Below the pieces are notes generated by a model. It had not been told where the DNA came from and ran no database searches. It worked only from the letters and a program-made list of their open reading frames with translations. A stretch of 64,000 nucleotides of DNA from Microplitis mediator (taxonomy: Eukaryota; Arthropoda; Insecta; Hymenoptera; Braconidae), in contig NC_079973.1 in NCBI RefSeq assembly GCF_029852145.1, forward strand, positions 22,772,422 through 22,836,421, read 5' to 3'. Below, piece after piece: positions 26,813 to 37,936 of this stretch; within the stretch, counting starts at the first letter, position 1; every line of letters starts with the position of its first letter. Made by a program: the position numbers and the translations under genes.

Positions 26813-28554
26813 ATGCTGAAGAAGATACTTCTTGTTACGTATGCCCTGACTATTGTCAGGGCTCAGGTGCCTAGTTTAGGATGGTGTCCTGATTACGTAC
26901 CTATGGCTAATTTTGATATTGCAAAGGTATTTATTATTATTTTAATTAAACATTCAATTTAAATTACAACTCACTAAATACCCGTACGAAAAAAGTATAT
27001 ATCCGGGATATTTACGGGCAAAACTGAATATATGTCTCATATATGCGGCATATATTCAGATTTGCCCGAATACATACGGATATATACTTTTTCCGTGCAG
27101 GTAATTAAATACAAATTAGAATTTTTATCATTACTGCTATGAAATTATTTAATTAAGTATTTATGTATTTAATTTTTATCAGATTTCAGTAATTGATTAT
27201 ATTTTAGTTGCTTAAATTAATCATGAAAATTATAATAAAGATAATAATTGTTACTGTAGTTCCTGGGAACGTGGCATGAAGCCGAAAGATATTTTCAACT
27301 CTCAGAGGTAGTATCACGTTGCGTGATGGCTAATTACTCACGCGGTCATGATAATAAATTGCGTGTGAGCAATGAAGTTACCAACAGATTGTAAGTAATT
27401 GCTTAATTTATTTTATTATTTTAAATTTATTATTTAAATCATTAAAAACCAGCGTTAATCACTATTTAAAATGATTTATTAGTTTTTCAACAGCTTTATT
27501 AATTAACTATTATCATAATAGTCTTTTTTATAGCTGGTAGTTAAAAGTAAATGAATTTATTATTAAATTTTAGTACTGGAATAAAACGAGTTTTAGAGGG
27601 TGAAATAAAACCGGCAGCTTCAAAAGCTGAAGAAGGAAAATTACATATTAAATATACGACTGTTCCACTAACACCAGAAACATCTTATGCAGTTTTGGAT
27701 ACCGACTACAAAAACTATGCGGTTTTGTGGAACTGCAATGGTATTGGCCCATTCCATACACAAAATGCCTGGATTATGACGCGAGAACGTATTCCTTCTG
27801 GTGAAGTTTTACAAATGGTATTTAAACATACTAATGATAATTATTTATTTTGTTTGATATTTTTTCCGCTGATAACTAAAATTTTTTTTAATAAATTTAA
27901 CAGGCTTATGGAGTCTTGGACAAATATAAAATATCAAAGACATTTTTCGTTAAAACAGACCAAGAAGATTGTGCCTACTTGGATCAATTCAAACCCGTTG
28001 AAAAACCAGCTGAAAAACCAGCTCAAGAAATGCCACAAGCTGAAATTCCTGTTGAAGCTCCCCAACAATTGAGATCAGCTATTATACCTGACGAAACACA
28101 CATTAATAGTATTAAAGAGGTTGAAAAAGTTGAGGAAAAACCTGCCAACAAAATAGAATCCACTGTCAATGCAGTAAAAACTGAGGCTAAACCAGAAGAG
28201 AAGGAAAAAGAAGAAGAAAAAGAAAAAGAGACGATTGTTGACAAGAAACCGGTGATTGTTAAAGATGAAAAAGTTGATGCTGATGAAAAGATGACACCGG
28301 TAACAGTTCCAGAAGTTATTTACCAAAAGAGTTCTGATAAAAATGAGGAAAAACCTGAGAAAGACGAAAAAATAATTGAGAAAAAAGAAGAAGAGAAGAA
28401 AACGGAGAAAGCTGATGCAGTCGCTGTTGAAATTCCGAAAGTGGAACCCGTTGTTGCTGATACACTTGATCCCAAACAAGAAGAACATGATCACAGCAAA
28501 ACACAAACTGTAGATGCACCAAAAGAAGAGCAAAAAATTGAAAACAAAGTTTGA
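26813..28554 (+). CDS. Lipocalin L1 with a long K/E/P-rich C-terminal tail
   Basis: Four exons: 26813-26926, 27260-27390, 27574-27817 and 27904-28554, joining in frame to 379 aa. Residues 1-18 are a signal peptide ending near TIVRAQ. The lipocalin body is about residues 19-190: FLGTWHEAERY (SCR1-like G-x-W), LDTDYKNYAVLWNC (SCR2-like TDY), WIMTRER (conserved R) and KTDQEDC, where its array relatives would nearly stop. Here the frame instead continues for about 190 residues rich in Lys, Glu, Pro and Val, with no hydrophobic segment, so a soluble disordered tail is predicted. The TDY and W-TR segments sit in one exon, whereas all other intact array members have an intron between them. The fold predicts a secreted carrier of a small hydrophobic ligand. 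The ligand is unknown and the role of the tail cannot be inferred. Confidence 0.85.
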
Positions 28555-29874
28555 TTGATATTAATAAAATTAATGCGCAAAAAAAAAGTTTTAATGATAA
28601 GTAATATTAAATAATTGATTAACTGTTCCAATAGCGGTATGAGTTTATAAAACCAGTCTTCGGTTGTCAAGTTCAATGTTACTTTCCCAGATTACGTATT
28701 TAGTTTGTGTAGACTGAATGATGTAAAAAAAAAAAGAAAAAAAAGTATATAAAAAATAAAAAATACAAATGTTTAAAAAATATATGTTAAAAAATGTACA
28801 AAAAAAAGTGTGAATAAATTGTTACATGAAAAATATTTATTTAAATTATGATTATTGTTTTTTCTATCCAAGATTTTTTAATCCCTAACTAATAGTTCTA
28901 TTTATTTATTTAGATTTTTTAATATCGAAAATGTTCTAAGGAGTTTTTAAAAATTCAAATATAAATAATTATTGATACTTATTAATTCAAGAGTTACGTA
29001 ATTATTTCTTTATCTTTTCATTTTGATTCTACTAACTGCTTAAAGTAATAAAAAAGATTTATTATTAAGACTTTAATAAACAAAAACAGAAAGTTTAAAT
29101 AACCGTGACTTGCAATCATCGCGGCAATGAAAATTACCACAAGATTTGCAATAAATCTACTCTTCCGTATTCATAAATAAAAATTAAAACTTATTATTAT
29201 TATTGCATACAAGTATTAAAAAAGGAGTGCAGAGTTATTGAATATAAATTAAGATTTAATAACATATATAATCACTAATTGTAATTACCAATGACGGATG
29301 ACGTATGAAAAATAAAAATTATTGCTTATCATAAAATCATAAATAACTGAACAAAGTCTCATTAGATTGTCAGAGTAATGGGAAGAAAAATAAACGTTAT
29401 AGTTGATGGTAAGATTTAAAATTTGCGGTACGTCTGTCGGTGTTTATTGAACCCTGTCGACATTACCGTTACTGACCTACTCCCTGATAAAACATCTACC
29501 AGCGGAGCCGAGAGTATTTGTTGGTCGTTGGTCTCCAAGGCCAGTTAAAGATACAAGTTCACCAGAGAAGTACGTAAGAGTTGGTGAGGAATTAAATTAA
29601 CTCCTAAATATTAACTAACGTCTGCTCAAAAATCAGCCATCAGGACATTGCGCTCGATTCACGAATTATCGGTCAAGGCTTATTGAGTCACGCGGAAATC
29701 ATCAAAGTACGCGACAGGTCATTGCCTTTTAATTTAAATAATTTAATTACTCATTCGTTTATTCAATTTTTATTATCGTATATTAAATTGGTATGAACTT
29801 GTATTGCTAATTGCAACTGATTAATTTCACTCAATTACCGTACAGTTAATTGTAGAAGTTACAAAAGCTTAATA
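28555..29874. other. L1-L2 intergenic region
   Basis: Non-coding. AATAAA signals follow the L1 stop (28563, 28813). The half nearest L2 includes the block shared with the L1 promoter (about 29511-29549). No repeat family was recognised. Confidence 0.5.
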
Positions 29875-30969
29875 ATGTTTTGGATTTCTTTGATCTTGTG
29901 TCTGATGGTGGGTAGAATCGAAGGTTTATTGCCGACATTTGGAGGCTGTCCGGATGTTAATACTATTGATAAGCTCAATGTTACAGAGGTATGTTAATTA
30001 TTTTTAATTTTACTGTTAATTACTTTATTTTTAATTTAATTTATAATTTTTGTTATTAACATTAATATTTTTATTTTACAGTATTTAGGAAAGTGGTATG
30101 AAGCTGAACGTTATTTTTCGATAATTGATTTTGGGGCGAAATGCGGTATTTTTAATTACACCAAAGAAGATAATGGATCATTAAAACTCGTCAGTTCACA
30201 AATATCGTCAATGTATGTTTTTTTGTAATTTTCAAAGTTAATTATATTTTATGATAGACAAACAATATTAGAATAAGTTATCATCAGTTTGAGTGATTAA
30301 TCAATTAATGAATTACTAATCATTTTTTTTTTTTTTTTTTTATAGAACGGGTGTAGAATCGACAATTGAAGGACGCGCGAGACCAATTGAAAGAGCTGAC
30401 GATCCAAAATTTACGGTATCATATCCATCGTTACCGATTCAATATGCTATGCCCCATTGGGTTTTGGGAACTGATTATGACAACTACGCCGTGCTGTGGA
30501 GTTGCAGTAACATCGGTATTTTTAGGTAAAAAAGTTAAAATAATAGAAGTGATTGTGAAAAAAAAAATCTGAAAACCGCCTGAGACCCCGCGGGCCAACC
30601 CCAAAACTTCTCGCTCAGGGAGCTCGTAAACATTGTTACTTGTAAATTTTTTAACTCTTCGAGCTCAAAAATTTGTTAGGCCGGTAAAACATATCTTCAC
30701 TGAAAAATTATAATTTTTGTCCCACTCAACAAGATTTAAAACTGATTACATGTTGAGGTGAATCGGGCAAGTGGTTTAAGAGTTATATGCAAAAAAACAA
30801 AAACAACAAAAATTTTTAATTTTTATTCTTCATATAACTTATAAACTACATGACCGATCTACTCAAAAATCTATTCAATTTTAAGTTTTGGTGAGCTCGT
30901 TCTATTGCCACTAAGTACGTTCAAATCGGTTGATTCGTTCCAAAGATATCGTCGGACAAAAAAATGTTT

Positions 30970-31037
<68 letters not shown>

Positions 31038-31377
31038 GGATGTACATCTGGGAATAGTCAGAATAGCTTCCTAGGACCTCAAAACGTCGACATCTGATGA
31101 AAACGCGATTTTTGAAAATCGGACCAAAACCAATAACTTCCCTTTTTTTGAAAATTTCCAATTTTCTTAACGGGAAGTTAAAAAAATTTGTTTCATTTAA
31201 ATAAAATTAATGAATGTTTTTGTTTTTAGTATGCGGAGTGCTTGGATTTTAACACGAGAAAGACAACCAGCAGTTCCGGTTCTTGAGCAAGCGTACAAAG
31301 TTTTGGATAAAAATCAAATAAGCCGCGCATACTTTTCACGTACCGACCAAAAAAATTGTCCAATAATTTCAAATTAA
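29875..31377 (+). CDS. Lipocalin L2, ApoD-like
   Basis: Exons 29875-29988, 30082-30212, 30346-30525 and 31230-31377 encode 190 aa. A signal peptide of about 18 residues (MFWISLILCLMVGRIEG) precedes GGCPDV. Exon 2 starts YLGKWYEAERYFS, the lipocalin G-x-W motif, and contains the second conserved Cys. Exon 3 has VLGTDYDNYAVLWSCSN. Exon 4 has AWILTRER and RTDQKNCP. Four cysteines spread over the four exons match the two-disulfide pattern of ApoD/Lazarillo/bilin-binding proteins. It is one of the most canonical members of the array and the nearest relative of L1 and L5 by eye. Intron 3 carries a repeat with a TA microsatellite (30570-31185). Predicted secreted lipid or pigment carrier. Confidence 0.87.
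30570..31185. repeat. Unclassified repeat in L2 intron 3, with a TA microsatellite
   Basis: Non-coding insertion of higher complexity than other introns here. It includes GAGACCCCGCGGGCCAAC, a CA/TA microsatellite at about 30971-31034, then a segment around AAACGCGATTTTTGAAAATC ending ACGGGAAGTTAAAA. I cannot place its ends exactly and found no second copy in the window. Confidence 0.45.
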
Positions 31378-31760
31378 AATTATTTATTACTTTGATTTAT
31401 TAGTGAAATTAAATTTCAGTTTGTATTTTTTATTTATTATTAACTTATTTATTGTCATATATTTATAAAAAATAAATTATATTTATCTAAAAATCATTTT
31501 AGTATTTAATTCAAAATTTTATATATTATTTGTTGGGGAAAATCGATAAGTATGTAAAAAATATCTATTGCAATGCAGTCTGTCAGTCTGTCGTCAATCA
31601 ACACTATCTTTTATTTAAAGCAATAATTATATTAATAATTAATATTTGAACGATAAGCTTTGTGTTCAAAAGTATAAAAACCGAATTTATAATTTTAGAT
31701 CCCAATAGTACTTTTGCCTCGTCTCAAGTTAAAAATATTTATTGAATAAAATTTTTAAAA

Positions 31761-33009
31761 ATGTTTGCATTGTTTTACTTCTTGGCTCTTATTGTTGGCA
31801 CTTTCGCTCAAATTTCGCGACCTGGATCATGTCCAGACGTGAAGCCAGTAGAAAATTTTGAACCAAAGAAAGTAAGATTATTTTAAGTAACTGAAAAATT
31901 ATTTTCAACAAAAATCAAAAATTAAATTATCACTATTTACTATTAGCTTACAGGAATGTGGTACGAAATTAAACGCTACGATAATTTCTATGAGCTTAAT
32001 CACAAGTGCACTTGTCTTAATGTGACACTAGGATCATCTAATAGATTAAAATTAGCAGCACGTTCTATGAATTCGCTGTAAGTTATTAAAATTATAATTA
32101 ATAATGAATCGTAAGTATGGATAACTGGGGCTTATTTTCTTTGTTTATTTAATCGGTTATTTGAATTAATCTGGTGAAAAGTTTGGAAAATTTAAATGTT
32201 GTAAAGAGTGACGAGAATTTTTAGGGCTTTGAGTTCTCAGTAAAATGAACTCAAACTTTTTAAATCAAAACATAATTTTTGTATAGGCCAAAAATAAGTT
32301 GAATGTCGGTTCTAGAAATCCATTGTAAAAAATTTGCGGAGTGAACGCGGATTAAATCCGGAGGGAAGTTTATTTTAAAATTCAAACTCCAAATCGGAGT
32401 GTATACGGACTTAAATGAAATCCAGACCACTTCGAAATCACTTCATTGAATTGACTAACTTCCTATTTACTCCGTATGCGGAGTAATTTTTTTTCAAAAA
32501 CTCCGAACTCTGAGTGGGTTCGGATTTAAATGAAACTCGTAATCACTCCGAATTCATTCCAAATTTTTTACAGTCAATTTCTCAGTAATAAAATATACTT
32601 TTGTCATAAATTATAGTTCAGGATCACTATCAGATTGGTCAGCAGTAGCAACTCCAATAAAAGGAAAATCAGTACCACAATACCGAATAAAATTATCAAA
32701 ATATGCAGACCCACGTAATTCGGTAGCAACAATCCTCGATACAGATTACACGAGTTATTCAATTGTTTACATGTGTCAAGAAGTCGAATCTACCCAGTAA
32801 TTTTATTTATTTTATAACAAAAAAAATCAATTACGGTTTTCACTCATCCACTAATCGATTGATTTCTTTCTAGTTTGATTTACCTATGGCTCTTTTCACG
32901 TGAAAGAACTCTAGGCCTCAAAACATTGGGACAACGTTTAAAAATCGAAGCTGCTAATCATCTGCCAATAGGAGATTTAATCCGCGTCGAACAAAATTGC
33001 TCTAAATAA
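31761..33009 (+). CDS. Lipocalin L3, ApoD-like
   Basis: Exons 31761-31871, 31947-32077, 32617-32796 and 32874-33009 encode 185 aa. The signal peptide is MFALFYFLALIVGTFA, then QISRPGSCPDV. Exon 2 has LTGMWYEIKRY and an extra Cys (KCTCLNV). Exon 3 has ILDTDYTSYSIVYMCQ. Exon 4 has LWLFSRERT and ends VEQNCSK, with Ser where Pro usually follows the last Cys. Intron 2 carries a family C MITE. A TATA-like word (TATAAAAA) lies about 88 bp before the ATG. Fold and secretion are well supported; the ligand is not. Confidence 0.85.
32321..32574. repeat. MITE family C, copy 2, in L3 intron 2
   Basis: About 254 bp. It begins CATTGTAAAAAATTTGCGGA and ends with the inverted counterpart AATTTTTTACAGT. The interior shares GGATTAAATCCGGA and CACTCCGAATTCA with the other C copies. 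Confidence 0.7.
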
Positions 33010-33273
33010 AAATTTAAATATAATCATATTTACATTAAAGAATGTACTATGAAATGGTAGTGTAGAAGTGATTTTTAAATAAATAAATAATCAATGCGAT
33101 GCATTGTCGAGTGATAAGATTAACCCGTTGTTTGATTGAAACCTGTCGGTAGTTATCTACATATGAATTTTTAAATATTTAAATATTTTAGTATAAAAAA
33201 AGGAAATTCTTAAAATTTAGTTCAGTTGAAATTTTTCATCCATTATTTTCAAATCGTACGAAAAATTAATAAA

Positions 33274-34934
33274 ATGTTATTTATCATTATATTTTCATTA
33301 TGTACCAATTCATTAGCCCAGTTATTAGATATCGGTGGGTGTGCCTTCACAAAACCAATGGAAGATTTTAAAATAAAAAATGTAATGTTTAATTCAGTTA
33401 ATTACTACACTGGAAAAAATTCGCGGAGTGAACGCGGATTAAATCCAGAGTGAATAAGGATTTAAATAAAATCCATTATCGCTCCGAATTTACTCCCGAT
33501 TTTTTAAAGTGTACTCCCAGGTCAAAAATAAAACTTGATTTAGACTTGGTTTACTAAGTCGAAATTTGGAGCCGTTTTTCACAAAACAAACTCGACTTTT
33601 TTTACGGAGGTATGAAATATATTAAGTTTTCGCCTTGGTTTAGACTTAACTGGCTTACTTGGTCACGATTTAAGACGAAAAAGTTTAAATCAAATCGAAA
33701 TTGACTTGGTTTAGACTTATTCGACTTGAATTATAAGGCGAAAAAGTCAAAACTAAGGTGAAATAATTTTTATATATTAAGACGAAAGTAAGGCAAATAA
33801 ATATGTACCTGAAGATCGGAACGTTTTTCGTGAAACGAAAATAAAAAACGAAACGAAAAGTAAAAAATCTAATGGATCTAAATTTTTGAAATGTCTCGCA
33901 TACGCGCTAATATGTCAGCCGGAAATTGCAGGCCACTCCTAACTACCCCTTCAGCAGTCAAATTACATAAATTTTTAATTTTCTTTGCGTGAAAAACGTT
34001 CCGTTCTTCAGGTACATAAATAAATAACTTTTTTCGACTTGGTTCAGCAAGTCAAAAGTAAGATGAATGACCATCGTGCCCGAAGTAAAGACGAATAAGT
34101 TGAAACTAAGATGAAAAAAGTTCAAAAAGTTGAAAAAAAAATAATTTAAGTCGAAAAAGTCGAGATCTTATCGAAAAATCGTCGGCAAATCGATGACTTC
34201 AAAAGAAAATAAGGTGAAGCGAGCCTGAATCAAGTTTTATTTTTGACCCGGGCTCTCATTAAGGACAAATTAACAAATAAATAAAATTAGTTTGCAGGTA
34301 AATGGTATGAAATAGAGCGTACAGCAAATCCAAGTCAATTTGCGGAAATGTGTACTAGTTTTAATTACACATTCAATGAAAATTATACGACGCTAATAAT
34401 CCAAGGGCACGCTGTTAATTTTTTGTATGTCAATCATTAAATAATATTTACAATTAATAATAAAAAATAAAAATAACAATTATCAGGTCAGGAGCAATGC
34501 AACATTGGGAGGGAACCGGTTTTGTAGACACTAATAATCCTGCAAAGATGAAAATTAAATTTCCATCGGTTGCTGATGTGAAAACTGTAAATAGTATAAT
34601 TATTGATACAGATTATTCTAATTATGCGGTTACTGTTGAATGTCCCAGTAACAGACAGTTGTAATTATTATTATTAACTACTTATATATTTATTTTTTGT
34701 TTGTTTAATCATTATTGTGATCAGTCACAAGTGACTCATGGCTTTATAGTATTGATAAAAAATGTATGAATAAATAATTGAACTTTTTTCAATAGGCACA
34801 AAAATGGTTGGCTGTTGTCAAGGACTCGGCACCTCGATAAAAAATATATTCTACACGGCCGAAAAGTTTTACGCGAAAATGGTGTGTCGAAGTATAGATT
34901 ATTGTCTATCGATCAACGAAATTGTCCTCAATAA
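33274..34934 (+). CDS. Lipocalin L4
   Basis: Exons 33274-33381, 34291-34424, 34487-34660 and 34796-34934 encode 184 aa. The ATG at 33274 fits the signal peptide MLFIIIFSLCTNSLAQ; the frame is open upstream to 33226 but without another ATG. Exon 2 reads FAGKWYEIERTAN with AEMCTSFNYT. Exon 3 has IIDTDYSNYAVTVECPSN. Exon 4 has LLSRTRH and ends SIDQRNCPQ. Exon 3 ends CAG-TT before its donor, placing the last intron one codon later than in sister genes but in the same phase. Intron 1 is the most TE-loaded in the array: a deleted family C copy and a family B copy that itself contains a family A copy. Splicing across this nest is required for function. Confidence 0.82.
33407..33512. repeat. MITE family C, internally deleted copy 3, in L4 intron 1
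   Basis: Only about 106 bp: the left end ACACTGGAAAAAATTCGCGG and the right end ending AAAGTGT are kept, most of the interior is missing. A family B element starts immediately downstream. Confidence 0.65.
33516..34252. repeat. MITE family B, copy 2, with nested family A element
   Basis: Left end CCCAGGTCAAAAATAAAACT, right end TTTATTTTTGACCCGGG, inverted to one another. About 514 bp after removing the family A insert at 33803-34017 and one target duplication. It lies wholly within L4 intron 1. Confidence 0.8.
33803..34017. repeat. MITE family A, copy 3, nested in family B copy 2
   Basis: 215 bp with inverted ends ATGTACCTGAAGATCGGAAC and its complement. Perfect 8-bp direct repeats AAATAAAT flank it (33795-33802 and 34018-34025). 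Confidence 0.85.
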
Positions 34935-35300
34935 TAGAAGGAAAAACTTAACTGCCGTCATTTCGTTTTATTTTATTTATTAATTTTTTTGTTGTTGATA
35001 TTTAAGAGCTGAATGTTACACTTGAATAAATAATTGTTGATTCATGAATAAATATTACTAAGCATATTTAATCGACTCATTTGTTATAATTATTTAAAGT
35101 GTCATGCATGTAAGTTAATAATAAGCTTCGATAAAAGTTAAAAAAAATTATAAAGAACTTCCTGGAATCTTATTGAGTTTTCGCTACATACGCTCAGTTC
35201 GATAACAAACATTACCACCACGAGCAATACATTGTATAGATATTGAATAGTAATATACTTATATATGCCGTGTTGTATTTACCTTGAAATCAATCTACGA

Positions 35301-35330
35301 GATAACAAAAATGCGCGGTTTGTCGAGCTA
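35301..35330 (+). promoter_or_regulatory. GATA-containing upstream element of L5
   Basis: GATAACAAAAATGCGCGG then TTTGTCGAG lies about 120 bp before the L5 ATG. A matching GATAACAAAA...TTGTCGAG persists at 36710-36740 in front of the decayed copy, and GATAACAAAG occurs at 41217 before L8. The core fits a WGATAA GATA-factor site. Function is inferred. Confidence 0.4.
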
Positions 35331-35419
35331 TGCCGTCAGTTCTACAAGCGTATTCATAGCAAATTGGTGCTCTTCGTTTTTATTCTCGCTACATAATACT
35401 TTTTTTTTCATCATTTAAA

Positions 35420-36359
35420 ATGAAGACTTCACTTGTAATTACGTTCGTTTTTATTTCAATTACTGGAGCTTTAGCTCAATCATTTAATGTAGGACCGTGT
35501 CCTAAAGTGAATACGGTTGAAAATTTGAACGTCGAAAGCGTAAGTTTTTTTTTTTACTGTAACTAGATGATAAAAATTATTGAATAATATTTTTTTAAAA
35601 ACATTTTAAAGAATTTCAGGGAAAAAATTTTATTTTTTCGCGTAAAAAGATCATTTATAGAAATTTTTTATTCACTTCGAAATTTTACTTTCTGTCAATC
35701 TACACTTTTTTTTTCAGTATACAGGACTTTGGTATGAAAACGAGCGAAGTTTTCCAATGGTTTTTGAATTTGGCGGGAAATGTGTTACAGCTAATTACAG
35801 TGCCAATGATGATGGTACATTAAAAGTTGTTAACCGACAACTTTCATCAATGTACGTTAAAAATAAAATTTATTATTTCCAAAATGAATATCATTTGTTG
35901 TGTTTAATTTAAATGTCTAAAAAAATGTATTTAACTTTTCAGAACTGGCTCGGAATCATCGATAGTTGGTACAGCAAAAGTAGATGATGAAGCATGCAAT
36001 AATACGACCTGTGGTAAATTGAAAGTTACCTTTCCAATGCCGGTGGTAGGTGAAGTAGAAGGAACTTATTGGATTCTCGATACAGATTATACAAGTTATG
36101 CTGTAGTATGGAGCTGTACTAATTTTGTAGTTGCTCAGTAAGTAAAAATTTACTCAGCGTTACCCCAAATTATAACTTAATAATAATAATAAATATTTAT
36201 CACAACTTATTGACTTTTTTTAGTACATCCTATGCTTGGGTTTTAACCAGAGATCAAAACCCCTCAGAAGCTGTTTTGAAGAAAGCTAAGAGTCTATTTG
36301 AAGATAACAAAATCGAGTATCTTTTTATGACCAAAACCGATCAAGAAAACTGTCCATAA
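35420..36359 (+). CDS. Lipocalin L5, ApoD-like
   Basis: Exons 35420-35539, 35718-35851, 35943-36137 and 36224-36359 encode 194 aa. The signal peptide is MKTSLVITFVFISITGALA, then QSFNVGPCPKV. Exon 2 has YTGLWYENERS and GGKCVTANYS. Exon 3 is the longest of the array (195 nt) and contains an extra Cys pair in a loop (ACNNTTCGK) before WILDTDYTSYAVVWSCTN. Exon 4 has AWVLTRDQN and MTKTDQENCP. The extra paired Cys may form a third disulfide. A decayed relative follows at 36929-37421. Predicted secreted ligand carrier. Confidence 0.87.
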
Positions 36360-36928
36360 TTTTTTTTTATTCAATAAAAAATAATCATGTGTTTTCTTTT
36401 AAAAATGTAATTTTGGAAAAAAGCCAACTATTGAACTGCGCTGTAATAAATAATCATAATTAAGTTAATTTTATTGCTGCGATGCACATGTTTTATTTTT
36501 TAAATTTAGTCTGCATGTACTTTATAGCTGAAGAATCAAAATTTATGACAACGTACTTTTTTTATTATTCCTTTATTTTCTATTCCCGTTTCCGGTTCAA
36601 TTACTTACATCGAATGACAATATGCAATACGTCATAGACATCTATTTATCGATAACAACAATAATAGACTCGGTCGTAATTTCATATATTAAATTTATCG
36701 AATTCATAAGATAACAAAACTTGTAAATTGTCGAGTCACGCAATCAGCTCTTTTGTTGTTACACACTATATACGATAGTTAAATTTTAATTTTTTTCATG
36801 ACAGGTAATTGTTCAAGTATTCAAATTTTTTAATAAAAAAAAATAACGTTATATTAATAATGAATTTTTTAAATAAAAATTTTTGAAATATCTAGAATTT
36901 TTTTATGTATAAAATAAATATTCTAATA

Positions 36929-37421
36929 TTTCTTTGATTAATGGGTAAATGTGTAACAGCTAATGATAGAAATGATGACGATAGAACGATAAAAGTTAAT
37001 AATCGATAATTGTTTTTTCAAAGTACGTTGTAACAAAATTTAATAATTACTGCTATTTATAATTACGTCAGTTATTTTAATGGCTTATGTTTTTAGTAAA
37101 TAAGTAAATAAATAAATATATACGAATATTTTTTTTTCCTTAATGTACCCATGAAATTTTTTTAATTTGTAGGGTTCTAAATATTAATAATAAAACGTAT
37201 TCTGTAATATGGAGTTGTACAAATTTGCATTTTCTCAGTAGAATACTTCAAATACTCAACTAATCTTTATTGCTTCATATATTATTCTATATATACTTGA
37301 GTTTTTAACAAAGAATAAAAAAAAACATTAAAAAGCGACTTTAAGTGAAGTTAAAAATTTCTTTTAGAATGAAAATATCAATTATTTGTTGATGACAAAA
37401 ACTGTTTGAGAAAATTATCCA
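36929..37421 (+). pseudogene. Decayed lipocalin, relic of an L5-like gene
   Basis: Three blocks occur in the order and spacing of lipocalin exons and match L5 at nucleotide level. Block 36929-37022 resembles L5 exon 2, with an in-frame stop before a conserved GTACGTT donor. Block 37173-37240 resembles the TDY end of exon 3 (TATTCTGTAATATGGAGTTG). Block 37293-37421 resembles exon 4 with stops and a degenerate last Cys codon. No signal-peptide exon is found, but an L5-like GATA element remains at about 36710. Frameshifts and stops make it non-coding. Confidence 0.75.
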
Positions 37422-37936
37422 CGATTTTTATTATTAGTTGCAATACTATTCAAAATAAAAAACAATATCGGTATTTATTTATAAAAAACATTAGTTTAAA
37501 TTTTTATTTTTTTAAAAAAATAGGTTGCACGTTAAGATTTAAAAGTAATAACTGATAAATTTTAACGACTTGTTTTTAACCCACCGGGTATGTGAATGAC
37601 CTAAATGATATCACGTTATTGTTTTTAAAAACCGAATAAAAGTTGGTTAAAAAAATAAACGAATTTCATATCAATATCTATCATGATAAATAAAAAAAAA
37701 TTAAGTTATCAATTGATAAAAAAGGTTTATTAGTGGAATTTTTACTTTCATCGTTAATTATTTATACTCAGTCATCAAAATTTTTTCAACTTGATTAATT
37801 TTTTACGAATAGAGTCTAAGATAGCGTAGCCGAAATTTAAAACGAAACGGAATAAAAGCGATAGATTCTCAAATTGCTGCACAGTTTTCACTAATTTATA
37901 CCTCAAGAATAACCAACGAGATAAATAAATCGAAAT

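Noticed and set aside
28075..28533. Minus-strand Phe/Leu-rich ORFs across the L1 tail
   Set aside because: They are the antisense shadow of the GAA/AAG-rich tail codons. The plus frame continues a well-supported lipocalin exon.
33226..33273. Upstream extension of L4 in frame
   Set aside because: It begins with TTG, not ATG, and would bury the signal peptide; the ATG at 33274 gives a normal one.
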